A stretch of DNA of 56,537 nucleotides from Pseudarthrobacter sp. C4D7 (GCF_013359725.1 NZ_JABFMW010000025.1:1-56537); one strand, 5' to 3'; positions 42,320-51,906 are shown, counted from the first letter of the stretch. Translations and numbers: made by a program. Notes: generated from the sequence alone by a model not told the origin.

Positions 42320-44806
42320 TCAGCTTTCCCGCACCACGTCCGAGGGGTTCTTGTCCACGCGCCAGCCCCGCCACCGCGGGTGCCGAAGCCTCCCTTGCCC
42401 TGTCCATTCGCTGTAGGTCACCTCGCCCACAAGCTGCGGTGCCACCCAGTTGGCGTCGGCGGAATCCGGGCGGGGCACCTCGTGGAAGGGCGAAGTCTTC
42501 CGTCCAAGCCGTTCCACCGTCCGGCGGAGTTCCGTGAGCTCCCGGCTGCTGAAACCAGACCCCACGCGGCCCACGTATTGCAGCCTGCCGCCGTCGGGAA
42601 TGCCCACCAGCAGCGATCCCACCGTGTCCTGCCGGCCGCCTTTTCCGGGCCGCCAGCCGCCCACCACCACTTCCTGGGTCCGCTCCGTCTTGAGTTTGAT
42701 CCACGTCCGGGTGCGCTGCCCGCTCACGTACCGGCTGTCCGTCCTTTTGGCCATCACGCCTTCGAGGCCGAGCTCCCGGGCGCTGTCCAGGAGGAGCTCC
42801 ACGGATTCTGCGAGCACCGTGGACAGGTGCACCGGGCCGCCGGAGGGGCGGAAGAACTCCTCGAGCCGCTGCCGCCGTGAGCTGAGCGGCAGGCGCCGGA
42901 GGTCCTCGCCGTTGTCGAAGAGCAGATCGAACAGCATCAGCTGGACCGGGATGGCGTCGCGGGCCCTGGCGATTTCGGCCGCCTTGGTGAGCTTCATCCG
43001 TCCCTGCAGCAGGCCAAAGTCTGGCCTGCCCCCGGGCCCGGCGGCGATGATTTCACCGTCTGCCACGAACGGCTGTTCCGGCCAGCAGGACCGGTCCGTG
43101 AGCTCGGGGTAAGTCTTTGTGACGTCATTGCCGTTGCGGGAGAAGATCCGGACCTTTTCGCCGTCAGCCACCAGGAGTGCCCGTACTCCGTCCCACTTGA
43201 GCTCGTACTGCCAGGTGCTGCCCTGCAGGTCGGCAATGTTCCCGGCCGTGGCCATCATGGGTGCGTAGTCCAGCGGGTCGGCGTTGGTGCCGGGGTCCGC
43301 GGCAGGTGCGGCAGTTTTTTCCGGCCCGGCAGCCGCGGCCGCCTTTGCCGCCTGGACTGGCTGCCGGCGTCGTCCGCCCGGGTGTTCCCGGTCCATCCGG
43401 TGGATGAGCCATTGGTTTTGGCCTTCCTTGCCCTGCCCGTGTCCGGTGTGGATGAGGGCCACCTTAGTGCTGCCGCCCAGTCCGCCGCCGTCAGATCCCG
43501 TCAAGGTGACAATGACTTCCTTGCCGTTGATCCACTTGTGCAGCTCGTAGGTGCCGGTATCCCAGATGGTCATGTCGCCGGCACCGTATTGCCCCTTGGG
43601 AATGGTTCCGTGGAAGGTGAGGTAGTCCATGGGATGGTCCTCGGTCTGGACGGCCAAATGGTTCTTGTCCCCGGCCTCGGGGATGCCTTTGGGTAGGGCC
43701 CACGATGCCAGGACGCCTTCGTGTTCCAGCCGCAGGTCCCAGTGCAGGCGGCTGGCGTGGTGCTCCTGGATGACGAAGCTGTTGCCGCCGGCCGGAACGC
43801 CGGCGAACGGTTCGGGAGTTTCCTTGGGATCGCGCATGGAGCGGTACCTGCCCAGGCGGGCGTCGCCGTCGTCTGCGTCAATATGCTCCGCCCCGCCGCC
43901 CGCAGCCCCGCCGCCCGCAGCATTGACGACGGCGGCGAACGGGTCCTTGCCGTCCCGCACCCGCCGCAGCACCTCCTGGTAGTCCAGCTGCTTCAGCGCG
44001 GGGGACTGGATTTCCCGCCACGTCCTCGGCGCGGCCACCATGGGTGTGGGCCTGCCGCGCAGCGAGTAGGGGACCACCGTGGTTTTCGCCGCGCTGTTTT
44101 GGCTCCAGTCCACCAGCACCTTGCCCGTGCGCAGCGACTTCTTCATGTCGCTGACGGCGAGGTCCGGGTGGTCGGCCTCGAGCGCGCGGGCCAGTTCCCG
44201 GGCGAAGGCGGAGATCTGGTCCGAGGTCTGGGTACCGTCCAGCGCTGCGTAGAGGTGGATGCCCTTGCTGCCGCTGGTCACCGGGACCGGGTCCAGGCCC
44301 ACGTCCTGCAGGATGGACCGGGCCAGGAGGGCCACCTCGCGGCACTCCGGCAGCCCGGCGCCCTCGCCCGGGTCCAGGTCCAGCACCAGCCGGTCCGGAT
44401 TGAGCTGGGTGCCGTGCGAATCCACCCGCCACTGCGGCACGTGGATCTCCAGGGAATTGATCTGCCCGAACCACGCCAGCGTGGCGGCGTCATTGACCAG
44501 TGGGTAGTGGATGGTGCGGTCCTTGTGCGTGATCGCGGCCCGCGGCAGCCAGCCGGGCGCCGAGTCCTCAAGGTCCTTCTGGAAGAACACCTCGCCCGGT
44601 TTGTCCGCGGTGCCCACGCCGTTCACCCACCGTTTCCGCGTGGCGGGCCGGTTGGCCGCTGCCGGGATCAGGACGTGCGCCACGGCGGCGTAGTAGGCCA
44701 GGACGTCGGCCTTGGTGGTGCCGGTCTCCGGGTAGATGATCTTGTCCAGGTTTGTGAGCGTCAGTTCGCGCCCGGCTACACGGACACGTTCCCGGCTACC
44801 TGCCAC
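42320..44806 (-). CDS. ligD: Multifunctional NHEJ DNA ligase LigD
   Basis: An 828-residue LigD with domains in the order polymerase, phosphoesterase, ligase, as in mycobacteria. The polymerase (about 1-300) has LDLDPGEG with metal ligands D143 and D145. The phosphoesterase (about 330-480) has the EHHASRLHWDLRLEH core (H349, H350, H355, D357). The ligase (about 510-828) has the AMP-accepting K537 in YELKWDGVR and EGVMAKR. It fills and seals double-strand breaks held by Ku. The start is GTG, with GGAGG nine bases upstream. It is divergent to ku with 40 bases between them. Confidence 0.95.
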   Translation of the reverse strand: MAGSRERVRVAGRELTLTNLDKIIYPETGTTKADVLAYYAAVAHVLIPAAANRPATRKRWVNGVGTADKPGEVFFQKDLEDSAPGWLPRAAITHKDRTIHYPLVNDAATLAWFGQINSLEIHVPQWRVDSHGTQLNPDRLVLDLDPGEGAGLPECREVALLARSILQDVGLDPVPVTSGSKGIHLYAALDGTQTSDQISAFARELARALEADHPDLAVSDMKKSLRTGKVLVDWSQNSAAKTTVVPYSLRGRPTPMVAAPRTWREIQSPALKQLDYQEVLRRVRDGKDPFAAVVNAAGGGAAGGGAEHIDADDGDARLGRYRSMRDPKETPEPFAGVPAGGNSFVIQEHHASRLHWDLRLEHEGVLASWALPKGIPEAGDKNHLAVQTEDHPMDYLTFHGTIPKGQYGAGDMTIWDTGTYELHKWINGKEVIVTLTGSDGGGLGGSTKVALIHTGHGQGKEGQNQWLIHRMDREHPGGRRRQPVQAAKAAAAAGPEKTAAPAADPGTNADPLDYAPMMATAGNIADLQGSTWQYELKWDGVRALLVADGEKVRIFSRNGNDVTKTYPELTDRSCWPEQPFVADGEIIAAGPGGRPDFGLLQGRMKLTKAAEIARARDAIPVQLMLFDLLFDNGEDLRRLPLSSRRQRLEEFFRPSGGPVHLSTVLAESVELLLDSARELGLEGVMAKRTDSRYVSGQRTRTWIKLKTERTQEVVVGGWRPGKGGRQDTVGSLLVGIPDGGRLQYVGRVGSGFSSRELTELRRTVERLGRKTSPFHEVPRPDSADANWVAPQLVGEVTYSEWTGQGRLRHPRWRGWRVDKNPSDVVRES

Positions 44807-44846
44807 GGGTCTTCACCTCCGGCCCGCTCTGCTGTTGACTGTAGGA

Positions 44847-45971
44847 ATGAGAGCCATCTGGAAAGGTGCCATCGCGTTCGGACTGGTCAACGTGCCCGTG
44901 AAGGTCTACAGCGCCACTGAGGATCATGACATCAGTCTGCACCAGGTTCACAACGCCGACGGCGGCAGGATCCGCTACCAGCGCCGGTGCGAAGTCTGCG
45001 GCGAGGTGGTGGACTACTCGGACATCGAGAAGGCGTTCGAGGAGGACGGCCGGACGGTGGTGCTGTCCAAGGATGAGCTGAAGTCCATTCCTGCGGAAAA
45101 CAGCCATGAGATCGAAGTGGTGCAGTTCGTGCCCTCCGATCAGCTTGAGCCGATGATGTTCGAGAAGAGCTACTACCTTGAGCCGGATTCAAAGTCGCCC
45201 AAGGCCTACGTGCTCCTGCGCCGTGCGCTGGAGGACACGGACCGGGTGGCGGTCGTCCAGTTCGCCCTGCGGGAGAAAACACGGCTGGGTGCCCTGCGGA
45301 TCAAGGACGACGTCCTGGTGCTGCAGTCCCTGCTATGGCCGGATGAGGTCCGTGAGGCAAGCTTCCCGTCCCTTGAGGCCGATATCCGGATCTCCGCCCA
45401 GGAACGGGACATGTCCGCGGCGCTGGTGGAATCCATGGCCGCCGACTTCGAACCCAGCTCTTTCACCGATGAATACCAGGTCCAGCTCCGCCAGCTGATC
45501 GAGGCCAAACTGGAGCAGGGCGAATCGCTGGACACCGAAGAAACCTTCGGTGCCGAGGCCGGGGAAGGCAGCAAGGGCGAGGTCATCGACCTCATGGAGG
45601 CCCTCAAACGGAGCCTGGACAGGAAGCGCGGCGGGGACGCCGCGGCCGCGGGCGGAACTTCCGACGACGACGCCGGCGCCGGGGATGATGAAGCTGCGGC
45701 TGCCACACCGGCCCGCAAATCCTCAGCTGCGAAGACATCCGGTTCGAAGGCAGGCGGTGCCCGATCGTCCACAACGAAGGCCCCGGCCGCGAAGACCGGA
45801 ACGGACGACGCGAAACCTGCCGCGAAATCCACGGCGTCCAAATCAGCAGCGGCCAAATCCACACCGGCCAAATCCACGCCTGCCAAATCGACGGCCGCCA
45901 AGTCCACCGCGGCTAAGTCCGCCGCCGCCAAGCCGGCCGCGAAGAGCACCAGGGCGCGAAAGCCCGCCTGA
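44847..45971 (+). CDS. ku: Ku DNA end-binding protein with Lys/Ala-rich tail
   Basis: A 374-residue bacterial Ku. Residues 1-~260 form the ring domain (MRAIWKGAIAFGLVNVPVKVY, then QRRCEVCGEVVDY). It binds DNA ends as a homodimer and recruits LigD. The last ~100 residues are low-complexity: an acidic stretch (DDDAGAGDDE) then many AAKS/TPAKS repeats, like histone H1 tails. Extended basic tails of this kind in other bacterial Ku proteins alter DNA binding and threading. The start has AGGA directly before ATG, so a leaderless or divergent-promoter start is possible. Confidence 0.94.
   Translation: MRAIWKGAIAFGLVNVPVKVYSATEDHDISLHQVHNADGGRIRYQRRCEVCGEVVDYSDIEKAFEEDGRTVVLSKDELKSIPAENSHEIEVVQFVPSDQLEPMMFEKSYYLEPDSKSPKAYVLLRRALEDTDRVAVVQFALREKTRLGALRIKDDVLVLQSLLWPDEVREASFPSLEADIRISAQERDMSAALVESMAADFEPSSFTDEYQVQLRQLIEAKLEQGESLDTEETFGAEAGEGSKGEVIDLMEALKRSLDRKRGGDAAAAGGTSDDDAGAGDDEAAAATPARKSSAAKTSGSKAGGARSSTTKAPAAKTGTDDAKPAAKSTASKSAAAKSTPAKSTPAKSTAAKSTAAKSAAAKPAAKSTRARKPA
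45840..45950 (+). repeat. Lys-Ala-Ser/Thr repeat in the ku tail
   Basis: The DNA repeats a 15-base unit close to GCCAAATCCACGCCG several times, encoding tandem AAKS(T/A)P/A pentads (AAKSTPAKSTPAKSTAAKS and onward). Coding repeat inside ku; it could vary in copy number by slippage. Confidence 0.75.
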
Positions 45972-45987
45972 CCTGCCGGCGGGGGCG

Positions 45988-46015
45988 GGGCTGCCCGCCC
46001 AAAAGGGTGCAGCCC
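45988..46015 (+). terminator. Weak terminator-like hairpin after ku
   Basis: GGGCTGC pairs with GCAGCCC over 7 bp around a 14-nt loop, followed by TGCCTTTA. It begins 17 bases after the ku stop. Confidence 0.35.
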
Positions 46016-46124
46016 TGCCTTTACACCGGCTCCCATCGCGTCCACAATGAGTCGCACCACAGCCTCCGCTGTGCCAACAGCGTGCTGTCACCGATTTGGA
46101 CCGGACACGTGGAGGGGCACTGAC

Positions 46125-46973
46125 ATGAGCCAGCAGACGGATGCAGCGGAGGCGGACCGGGAGCTCAAGAAAAAGCACCGCGCCATGTGGGCGTCGGGGG
46201 ACTACCCGGCCCTTGCGGACGAGATGCTCCTGGAACTGGGCGCCGTCCTGGTGGAAGCCAGCGGCATCAGGCCCCGGCAACGGGTCCTGGACGTTGCGGC
46301 CGGGACCGGCAACGCGGCCATCCCGGCAGCGATGATGGGCGCCAAGGTGGTGGCCAGCGATCTCACGCCTGAGCTTTTCGAGGCAGGCCGGAGGGAGGCC
46401 GCCAACCGGGGCGTCAGCCTGGATTGGCAGGAAGCCGACGCGGAGGCCCTGCCTTTCGGGGACGGAGAGTTCGACGCGGTCATGTCCTGCATCGGGGTGA
46501 TGTTTGCGCCGCACCACCAGGCCGCAGCAAATGAGCTCCTGCGGGTCTGCAGGCCCGGCGGCTCCATCGGGCTGCTCAGCTGGACCCCGGAAGGTTTCAT
46601 CGGCCAACTGTTCGCCGCCATGAAGCCGTTTGCGCCGCCGCCCCCGTTAGGTGCGCAGCCGGCACCCCTCTGGGGGAGTGAGGACCACGTCCGCGGGCTG
46701 CTGGACGGGAAGGTCACCGACATCCACACCCGCAAGCAGAACCTGGCCGTCAGGAGCTTCCACCAGGCCGGGGATTTCGTCAGGTACTTCAAGTCCCACT
46801 ACGGCCCCATCATCTCCGTCTACAAATTCCTGGGCGAGGACAAGGACAAGGTGAAGGCACTGGACAAGGCCCTCACGGATCTGGCCGATTCCTTTGCCGA
46901 TGCGCACGGGGATGCTCCGTTCCAGTTGGAATGGGAGTATCTGGTCTTCACGGCAAGAAAGGCTGCAGCATGA
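46125..46973 (+). CDS. Class I SAM-dependent methyltransferase
   Basis: A 282-residue methyltransferase. VLDVAAGTGNAA at ~54-65 is the SAM loop; ADAEALPFGDGEFDAV is the next conserved strand, as in UbiE/Methyltransf_11 proteins. It resembles actinobacterial small-molecule methylases; the target is unknown. ATG 46125 follows GGAGGGG; an earlier in-frame start at 46047 has none. Its stop overlaps the SRPBCC gene start by 4 bases (ATGA), indicating a coupled pair. Confidence 0.83.
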   Translation: MSQQTDAAEADRELKKKHRAMWASGDYPALADEMLLELGAVLVEASGIRPRQRVLDVAAGTGNAAIPAAMMGAKVVASDLTPELFEAGRREAANRGVSLDWQEADAEALPFGDGEFDAVMSCIGVMFAPHHQAAANELLRVCRPGGSIGLLSWTPEGFIGQLFAAMKPFAPPPPLGAQPAPLWGSEDHVRGLLDGKVTDIHTRKQNLAVRSFHQAGDFVRYFKSHYGPIISVYKFLGEDKDKVKALDKALTDLADSFADAHGDAPFQLEWEYLVFTARKAAA

Positions 46974-47401
46974 CCGAAAACCATGTGGCGACGTCCGTCA
47001 TCACCATCGACGCCCGGCCGGAGCAGGTGTGGGAAGTGATCACCAACCCCGCCGCCGTGAAGGAGTTCATGTTCGGCGCCATCCTGCACACGGACTGGAC
47101 GGTGGGAAGTCCCATCACCTGGGAAGGCGAATGGGAGGGGAAGCCCTTCCAGGACAAGGGGCGGATCGTCGCGGTGGAACCGGGCCGGAGGCTGGTCTAC
47201 ACCCACTTCAGCCCGCTGTCCGGCCAGGAGGACCGGCCGGAAAACTACCACACACTCGAATGGACGCTCGAGGACCAGGGCGGCACCACCCGGGTGACGC
47301 TGGCGCAGGACAACAACCCCAGCGAGGAAGCTGCCGCTCATTCCAAGGGCATGTGGGACAAGCTCGTGGCGGACGTGAAGGCGCTCGCCGAGCGCGGCTG
47401 A
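46970..47401 (+). CDS. SRPBCC/AHSA1-like protein
   Basis: A 143-residue START-like protein of the AHSA1 group. It has the typical opening (VITIDARPEQVWEVITNPAAVKEF), central WEGEWEGKPFQDKG and a C-terminal helix. Such proteins bind hydrophobic ligands in a deep pocket; the ligand is unknown. Overlap with the methyltransferase suggests that it carries the substrate or product of that enzyme. A strong terminator follows. Confidence 0.85.
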   Translation: MTENHVATSVITIDARPEQVWEVITNPAAVKEFMFGAILHTDWTVGSPITWEGEWEGKPFQDKGRIVAVEPGRRLVYTHFSPLSGQEDRPENYHTLEWTLEDQGGTTRVTLAQDNNPSEEAAAHSKGMWDKLVADVKALAERG

Positions 47402-47438
47402 CTGCTGCCCGCCCGGGTGGGCCGAAGGTTAAAACCAA

Positions 47439-47488
47439 GCGGCCGCCGTCGGGCGTTTCCCTGGGAAGGAAAGCCCGACGGCGGCCGC
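47439..47488. terminator. Bidirectional terminator, SRPBCC/ptsH
   Basis: GCGGCCGCCGTCGGGC pairs perfectly with GCCCGACGGCGGCCGC (16 bp) around an 18-nt loop, between convergent genes. Confidence 0.88.
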
Positions 47489-47519
47489 CGGCATTGTGCT
47501 GCGTGGAGCAGCCCGGCTG

Positions 47520-47798
47520 CTACTCGGCGTCGTGGTCCGTTTCGAGGATCTGCACCAGGCGGTCCAGGGCGTCGTCTGCGCCGGCACCTTCGGCGCGGAG
47601 GACCACCACGTCGCCATGCGAGGCGCCCAGGCTCATGAGGGACAGGATGCTGGCGGCATCCATGGCCTCGTCCGCGGGCTCGCCTTCACGGGCGATGGTG
47701 ATTTCCAGGTCGAACTCCCCGGCTGCCTCGGCAAAGATAGCGGCGGGACGGGCGTGCAGGCCCACGCGGCTGGCGACTGTTGCGGTGCGTTCTGACAT
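47520..47798 (-). CDS. ptsH: Phosphocarrier protein HPr
   Basis: A 92-residue HPr of the sugar phosphotransferase system. H15 in GLHARPA accepts phosphate from Enzyme I and passes it to EIIA. The second conserved region is DAASILSLMSLGA, with S50 at the place of the regulatory Ser46 of Firmicutes, though most actinobacteria lack the HPr kinase. It follows AAAGGAG and lies 65 bases after the fruA stop, last of the fruRKA-ptsH cluster. Confidence 0.95.
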   Translation of the reverse strand: MSERTATVASRVGLHARPAAIFAEAAGEFDLEITIAREGEPADEAMDAASILSLMSLGASHGDVVVLRAEGAGADDALDRLVQILETDHDAE

Positions 47799-47863
47799 TT
47801 TTGCTCCTTTGTCTTGCGGCGTGCTGATGGTTCAGCGCCGGGAAGGTTTGTGGCTGAACCGGC

Positions 47864-49942
47864 TCAGACGGTTACGGGAACCGGTTCAACCGTATCAACG
47901 GTCTTCTTGACTGCCCAGCGCTTGAGGGCGATGACGGAGAGGGCGGTGATCACCACGCCGACGATGATCGAGACAACGAACATCACGAAGTTGTCGATGG
48001 CGAAGAAGACGAAGATGCCGCCGTGGGGTGCCTTCGATCCGACGCCGGCAGCCATGGAGATCGCGCCGGTCACCGCGCCGCCCAGCATGCTGGCCGGGAT
48101 AACGCGCAGCGGGTCGGCCGCGGCGAACGGGATGGCGCCTTCGGAGATGAAGGATGCGCCCAGCAGCCACGCTGCCTTGCCGTTTTCCTGCTCGGCCAGG
48201 CTGAAGAGCTTCTTGTTCAGGACGGTGGAGGCCAGGGCCATGGCCAGCGGCGGAACCATGCCGGAAGCCATCACGGCGGCCATGATCTGCCACGGCGCCT
48301 GGTTGTCGATGGTGGCGGCACCCAGGCCGGCAACGGCGAAGGAGTAGGCAACCTTGTTGACCGGGCCGCCGAGGTCGAAGCACATCATCAGGCCAAGGAT
48401 CACGCCGAGGGCGATGGCACCGGCACCGGTGAGGCCGGACAGCCAGGAGTTCAGGCCGTTGGTGATGGCGACGATGGGGCCACCGAGGATCAGGAACATC
48501 AGGCCCGAAGCCACCAGGGAGGCAAGCAGCGGGATGATCACCACGGGCATCAGGCCACGGAGCCAGCGTGCCACCTGCAGGCGGCCCACCACGTGGGCGA
48601 TGTAGCCGGCCAGGAGGCCGCCGACGATGCCGCCCAGGAAGCCGGCACCCATGAACCCGGCGACTGCACCGGCGACGAAGCCGGGGGCGATGCCCGGGCG
48701 GTCAGCGATGGCGTAGGCGATGTAGCCTGCCAGCGCCGGGACCAGGAACCCAAGTGACAGGGCGCCGATCTTGAACAGGACAGCGCCGAGGTAGGCACCC
48801 AGCGGGCCCCAGGCGTTTTCGGGGAACTCGGTGGGCAGGTTGAACAGGCTGTTCTGGACCACGATGGTGTCCGCGTACTTGGTGATCAGGTAGCCGCCCA
48901 TGAGGAAGCCGAGGGCGATCAGCAGGCCACCGCCGGCCACGAACGGAATCATGTAGCTGACGCCGGTGAGCAGGGCCTTCTTGAGCTTCTGGCCGATGTG
49001 CTCGCCCTTTTCCTCAGCCTCGTGCTCGGCCTGCTCTTCCGCGCCGAAGTGCGGGACGCGGCGGGCGTTGGGGTTCTCGGCGGCGGCGAGGGCCTCCTGG
49101 ACCATCTTTTCCGGTTCGTCGATGCCCCGCTTTACGGGGGCGTTGATCACGGGCTTGCCGGCGAAGCGCTCCTTGCCGCGCACGTCCACGTCCACAGCGA
49201 AGATGACGGCGTCTGCTGCGGCGATGACCGCGGGGTCCAGTGCCTTGGCGCCGGAGGAACCCTGGGTCTCCACCTGCAGGTCAACGCCCGCTTCCTTGGC
49301 AGCTGCCACGAGGGAATCGGCTGCCATGTAGGTGTGGGCGATGCCGGTGGGGCAGGCCGTCACGGCGACGAGGCGCTTGGGTCCGCGGGAGGCGGAACCG
49401 GTGGATGCCCCTGCAGCGGCACCCGCTGCACCTGCTCCGGCGCCCACGGGAACTGCGTCAGCCGGGGCTGCTGCGGCATGGGCCGCGGGCTTGTCCGCCA
49501 GGGCGCCGTCCACGAGGTCCACGATCTCCTCCGCGGAGGAGGCGTTGCGGAGGGCCGCGGTGAAGTCCTTTTTGATGAGGGAGCGGGCCAGCTTGGAGAG
49601 CAGCTTTAGGTGCTCCTGGTCCGCCCCGTCCGGAGCGGCGATGAAGAACACCAGGTCAGCGGGGCCGTCCTTGGCGCCGAAGTCCACCTTCGGATTCAAG
49701 CGGGCCATGGCCAGGGTGGGGACAGTGACGGCGGCGGAGCGGCAGTGCGGGATGGCAATGCCGCCGGGGATGCCGGTGGCGGTCTTCTGTTCCCGGGCGT
49801 AGGCGTCCGCGAAGAGGCCTTCGACTTCTGATGCGCGTCCGGTGGCAGCAACCTTGCTTGCCAGATGCCGGATCACCGTCTCGGGGGCGTTGCCCAGGTT
49901 CTGGTCGAGCTCGACCAGGTCCGTGGTGATGAGCTGGGTCAC
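47864..49942 (-). CDS. fruA: Fructose PTS EIIABC
   Basis: A 692-residue fused permease. EIIA (about 1-150) has H66 in IPHCRS; an Ala/Gly-rich linker (about 150-185) leads to EIIB (about 187-290) with the phosphorylated C196 in ACPTGIAHTYMAAD; EIIC (about 335-680) is the membrane channel. It imports fructose as fructose 1-phosphate. The start is GTG 49942, six bases after GAAAGGA, two bases beyond the fruK stop, so expression is coupled. A and B domains both precede C, as in many actinobacterial FruA proteins. Confidence 0.94.
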   Translation of the reverse strand: MTQLITTDLVELDQNLGNAPETVIRHLASKVAATGRASEVEGLFADAYAREQKTATGIPGGIAIPHCRSAAVTVPTLAMARLNPKVDFGAKDGPADLVFFIAAPDGADQEHLKLLSKLARSLIKKDFTAALRNASSAEEIVDLVDGALADKPAAHAAAAPADAVPVGAGAGAAGAAAGASTGSASRGPKRLVAVTACPTGIAHTYMAADSLVAAAKEAGVDLQVETQGSSGAKALDPAVIAAADAVIFAVDVDVRGKERFAGKPVINAPVKRGIDEPEKMVQEALAAAENPNARRVPHFGAEEQAEHEAEEKGEHIGQKLKKALLTGVSYMIPFVAGGGLLIALGFLMGGYLITKYADTIVVQNSLFNLPTEFPENAWGPLGAYLGAVLFKIGALSLGFLVPALAGYIAYAIADRPGIAPGFVAGAVAGFMGAGFLGGIVGGLLAGYIAHVVGRLQVARWLRGLMPVVIIPLLASLVASGLMFLILGGPIVAITNGLNSWLSGLTGAGAIALGVILGLMMCFDLGGPVNKVAYSFAVAGLGAATIDNQAPWQIMAAVMASGMVPPLAMALASTVLNKKLFSLAEQENGKAAWLLGASFISEGAIPFAAADPLRVIPASMLGGAVTGAISMAAGVGSKAPHGGIFVFFAIDNFVMFVVSIIVGVVITALSVIALKRWAVKKTVDTVEPVPVTV

Positions 49943-49944
49943 TG

Positions 49945-50925
49945 TCAATCCTTTCGAAGGGCCGTGATGGTTACGGCATCCGGGGTGGTTTGGTTTACTG
50001 CCGGGACGGTGGACCCCGGCAGCGAGGCAGCGGCGGCACCGTGGGCCACCGCCTGACGCAGGCAGTCGGCAGGGGCGGAGCCCCGGCCATGGGCAAGCAG
50101 GTAGCCGGCAAGTGCGGAGTCGCCCGCGCCTACCGTGCTGACAGCGGCGACCGGCGGGTGCGTGGCCAACCACGCGCCGTCGGCCGTAACGAGGACAGCT
50201 CCCTTGGAACCGAGAGTTGCCAGCACAGCACCCACGCCGGTGCGGACGACGGCGGCTGCGGCGTCGGCAGCAGCAGCCGGGTCCGCTTCCAGTTCGTCAC
50301 CGGATGCCGGGGGGAAACCGGCGGCTGTTGCCAGCTCAGCCAGTTCCTCGGCGTTGGGCTTCAGGAGGTCCGGCATGCCCTCCGCGCCGCCGGTGAGGGC
50401 AGCGGCGAGTGGCAGGCCGGACGAGTCGACGGCGATGCGCGGGGCGGCGCCGTCGAAGGATGAACGCAGGCGGTGGGCCACCGTCGCGTAGAAGTCTGTG
50501 GGGAATCCCGGCGGAAGCGAGCCAGCCAGGACCACCCAGGTGGCACCGCGCGAGCTTTCGACCAGCAGCTTGATGAGGGCTTCCTGCTGGTTCTCATCCA
50601 GCGCCGGGCCCGGCTCGTTGATCTTGGTGGTCACGCCGCCGGGTTCGGTGAGGGCAACGTTGGTGCGCAGCGGCTCATCGATGGGAAGCGATACGAAGGG
50701 CACGGCGCTTTCGCGCAGGCCGGCCAGGACGGGATCGCTGGCCGCGCCGGGAAGCACGGCAAGGGACTCCAGCCCGGAGGCCACCAGTGCGCGGGAGACA
50801 TTGACGCCCTTGCCGCCGGACTCCTGACGGACGGAGACGGCGCGCTGCACCTCGCCCCGCTCCAGGGGGCCGGGGAGGGCCACGGTGCGGTCAAGGCTGG
50901 GGTTGGCCGTGAAGGTGACGATCAT
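49945..50925 (-). CDS. fruK: 1-phosphofructokinase
   Basis: A 326-residue PfkB-family kinase that converts fructose 1-phosphate to fructose 1,6-bisphosphate. The signatures are GGKGVNVSRAL near residue 38 and STVGAGDS with the catalytic D269. Its start overlaps the fruR stop (ATGA) and its stop is two bases from the fruA GTG, so fruR-fruK-fruA is one coupled operon. Confidence 0.93.
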   Translation of the reverse strand: MIVTFTANPSLDRTVALPGPLERGEVQRAVSVRQESGGKGVNVSRALVASGLESLAVLPGAASDPVLAGLRESAVPFVSLPIDEPLRTNVALTEPGGVTTKINEPGPALDENQQEALIKLLVESSRGATWVVLAGSLPPGFPTDFYATVAHRLRSSFDGAAPRIAVDSSGLPLAAALTGGAEGMPDLLKPNAEELAELATAAGFPPASGDELEADPAAAADAAAAVVRTGVGAVLATLGSKGAVLVTADGAWLATHPPVAAVSTVGAGDSALAGYLLAHGRGSAPADCLRQAVAHGAAAASLPGSTVPAVNQTTPDAVTITALRKD

Positions 50926-51728
50926 GCGATCACCACGTCAACGCCGGCCTCTTCCAGGGCGGCTGCGAGTTCAGGTCCGGGTTCACTATCTGTGATCAAG
51001 GTGTCCAGATCTTTCAGGGAGGCGAACTGGACCAGGGTTTCCGTGTCCAGCTTGGAGGAGTCGGCCAGCACCACAATGCGGCGTGCCGACTGGACGAAGG
51101 CTGCCTTGACGGCGGCTTCTTCAGGATCGGGAGTGCTGACGCCAAAAGCGGCGTGGATGCCGTTGGTCCCGATGAACGCGATGTCGGGGCGGATCCGGGC
51201 GGCGGCGTTTACCGTTGCCTGTCCTACAGCCACCTGGGTGAGGCCGCGGACGCGGCCGCCCAGGATCTGCAGGGCGACGCCGGGGACGTTGGAGAGTTTG
51301 CTGGCGATCGGTACGGCATGGGTGATCACCACCAGCTCGTGGTGGGGGCCCGCGGCGTCCGAAGGTTCGACGGCGGTGCGGCGGGCCAGCAGCTCGGCGA
51401 GCACTTCGGTAGTGGTGCCGCCGTCCATCAGGACACTGGCGGACGAGTTGCGGGGAATGAGGGAAAGGGCGGCTTCGGCGATCCGGATCTTCTGGTCCGG
51501 CCGCTGGATGGCACGTTCGGTGACGCTTTCCTCGGTGGTGCTGAAGCGATCCGCGGCCACGGCGCCGCCATGGACGCGGCGTACCGTGCCGGCGTTTTCG
51601 AGGGCGGCAAGGTCCCTGCGAACGGTTTCGGTGGTGATGCGGAAACGCTCAGCCAGCAGGGTCACGCTGACCCGGCCGCTGCCGGCTACAAGCTCGGCAA
51701 TCTGTTGCTGGCGCTCTTCGGCGAACAC
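50922..51728 (-). CDS. fruR: DeoR-type fructose operon repressor
   Basis: A 268-residue DeoR-family regulator. The N-terminal helix-turn-helix reads FAEERQQQIAELV... with ETVRRDLAALENAG at ~35-48; a sugar-phosphate-binding DeoRC domain follows, with DGGTTT near 100. It should sense fructose 1-phosphate or fructose 1,6-bisphosphate and control its own operon. The start at GTG 51728 has GGAGG four bases upstream, a tight spacing; the family-typical beginning supports it over longer readings. Confidence 0.87.
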   Translation of the reverse strand: MFAEERQQQIAELVAGSGRVSVTLLAERFRITTETVRRDLAALENAGTVRRVHGGAVAADRFSTTEESVTERAIQRPDQKIRIAEAALSLIPRNSSASVLMDGGTTTEVLAELLARRTAVEPSDAAGPHHELVVITHAVPIASKLSNVPGVALQILGGRVRGLTQVAVGQATVNAAARIRPDIAFIGTNGIHAAFGVSTPDPEEAAVKAAFVQSARRIVVLADSSKLDTETLVQFASLKDLDTLITDSEPGPELAAALEEAGVDVVIA

Positions 51729-51824
51729 GTACCCTCCGTTGCGTAGGTCCTGCTGTGACTCTGTCCGTTGCCCGGCGCTGCGGCCTTGCGTGACTGGAAT
51801 CACATTGATGTTGAGTTACTTGAC

Positions 51825-51852
51825 TTTATCTTTGCTTCTGTTGGTTTGTCAA
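51825..51852 (-). promoter_or_regulatory. Predicted fru operon promoter
   Basis: On the minus strand TTGACA and GATAAA are separated by 16 bases within an unusually AT-rich stretch upstream of fruR, giving a leader of about 90 bases. Confidence 0.6.
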
Positions 51853-51906
51853 TGGAAACCAACATGAAACAAGATCCGGCCATTGAAGTGCTTTCCGGGC
51901 GCGCGA

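Noticed and set aside
45840..45950. Short tandem repeats considered as a CRISPR-like array
   Set aside because: In-frame coding repeats of ku with no spacers.
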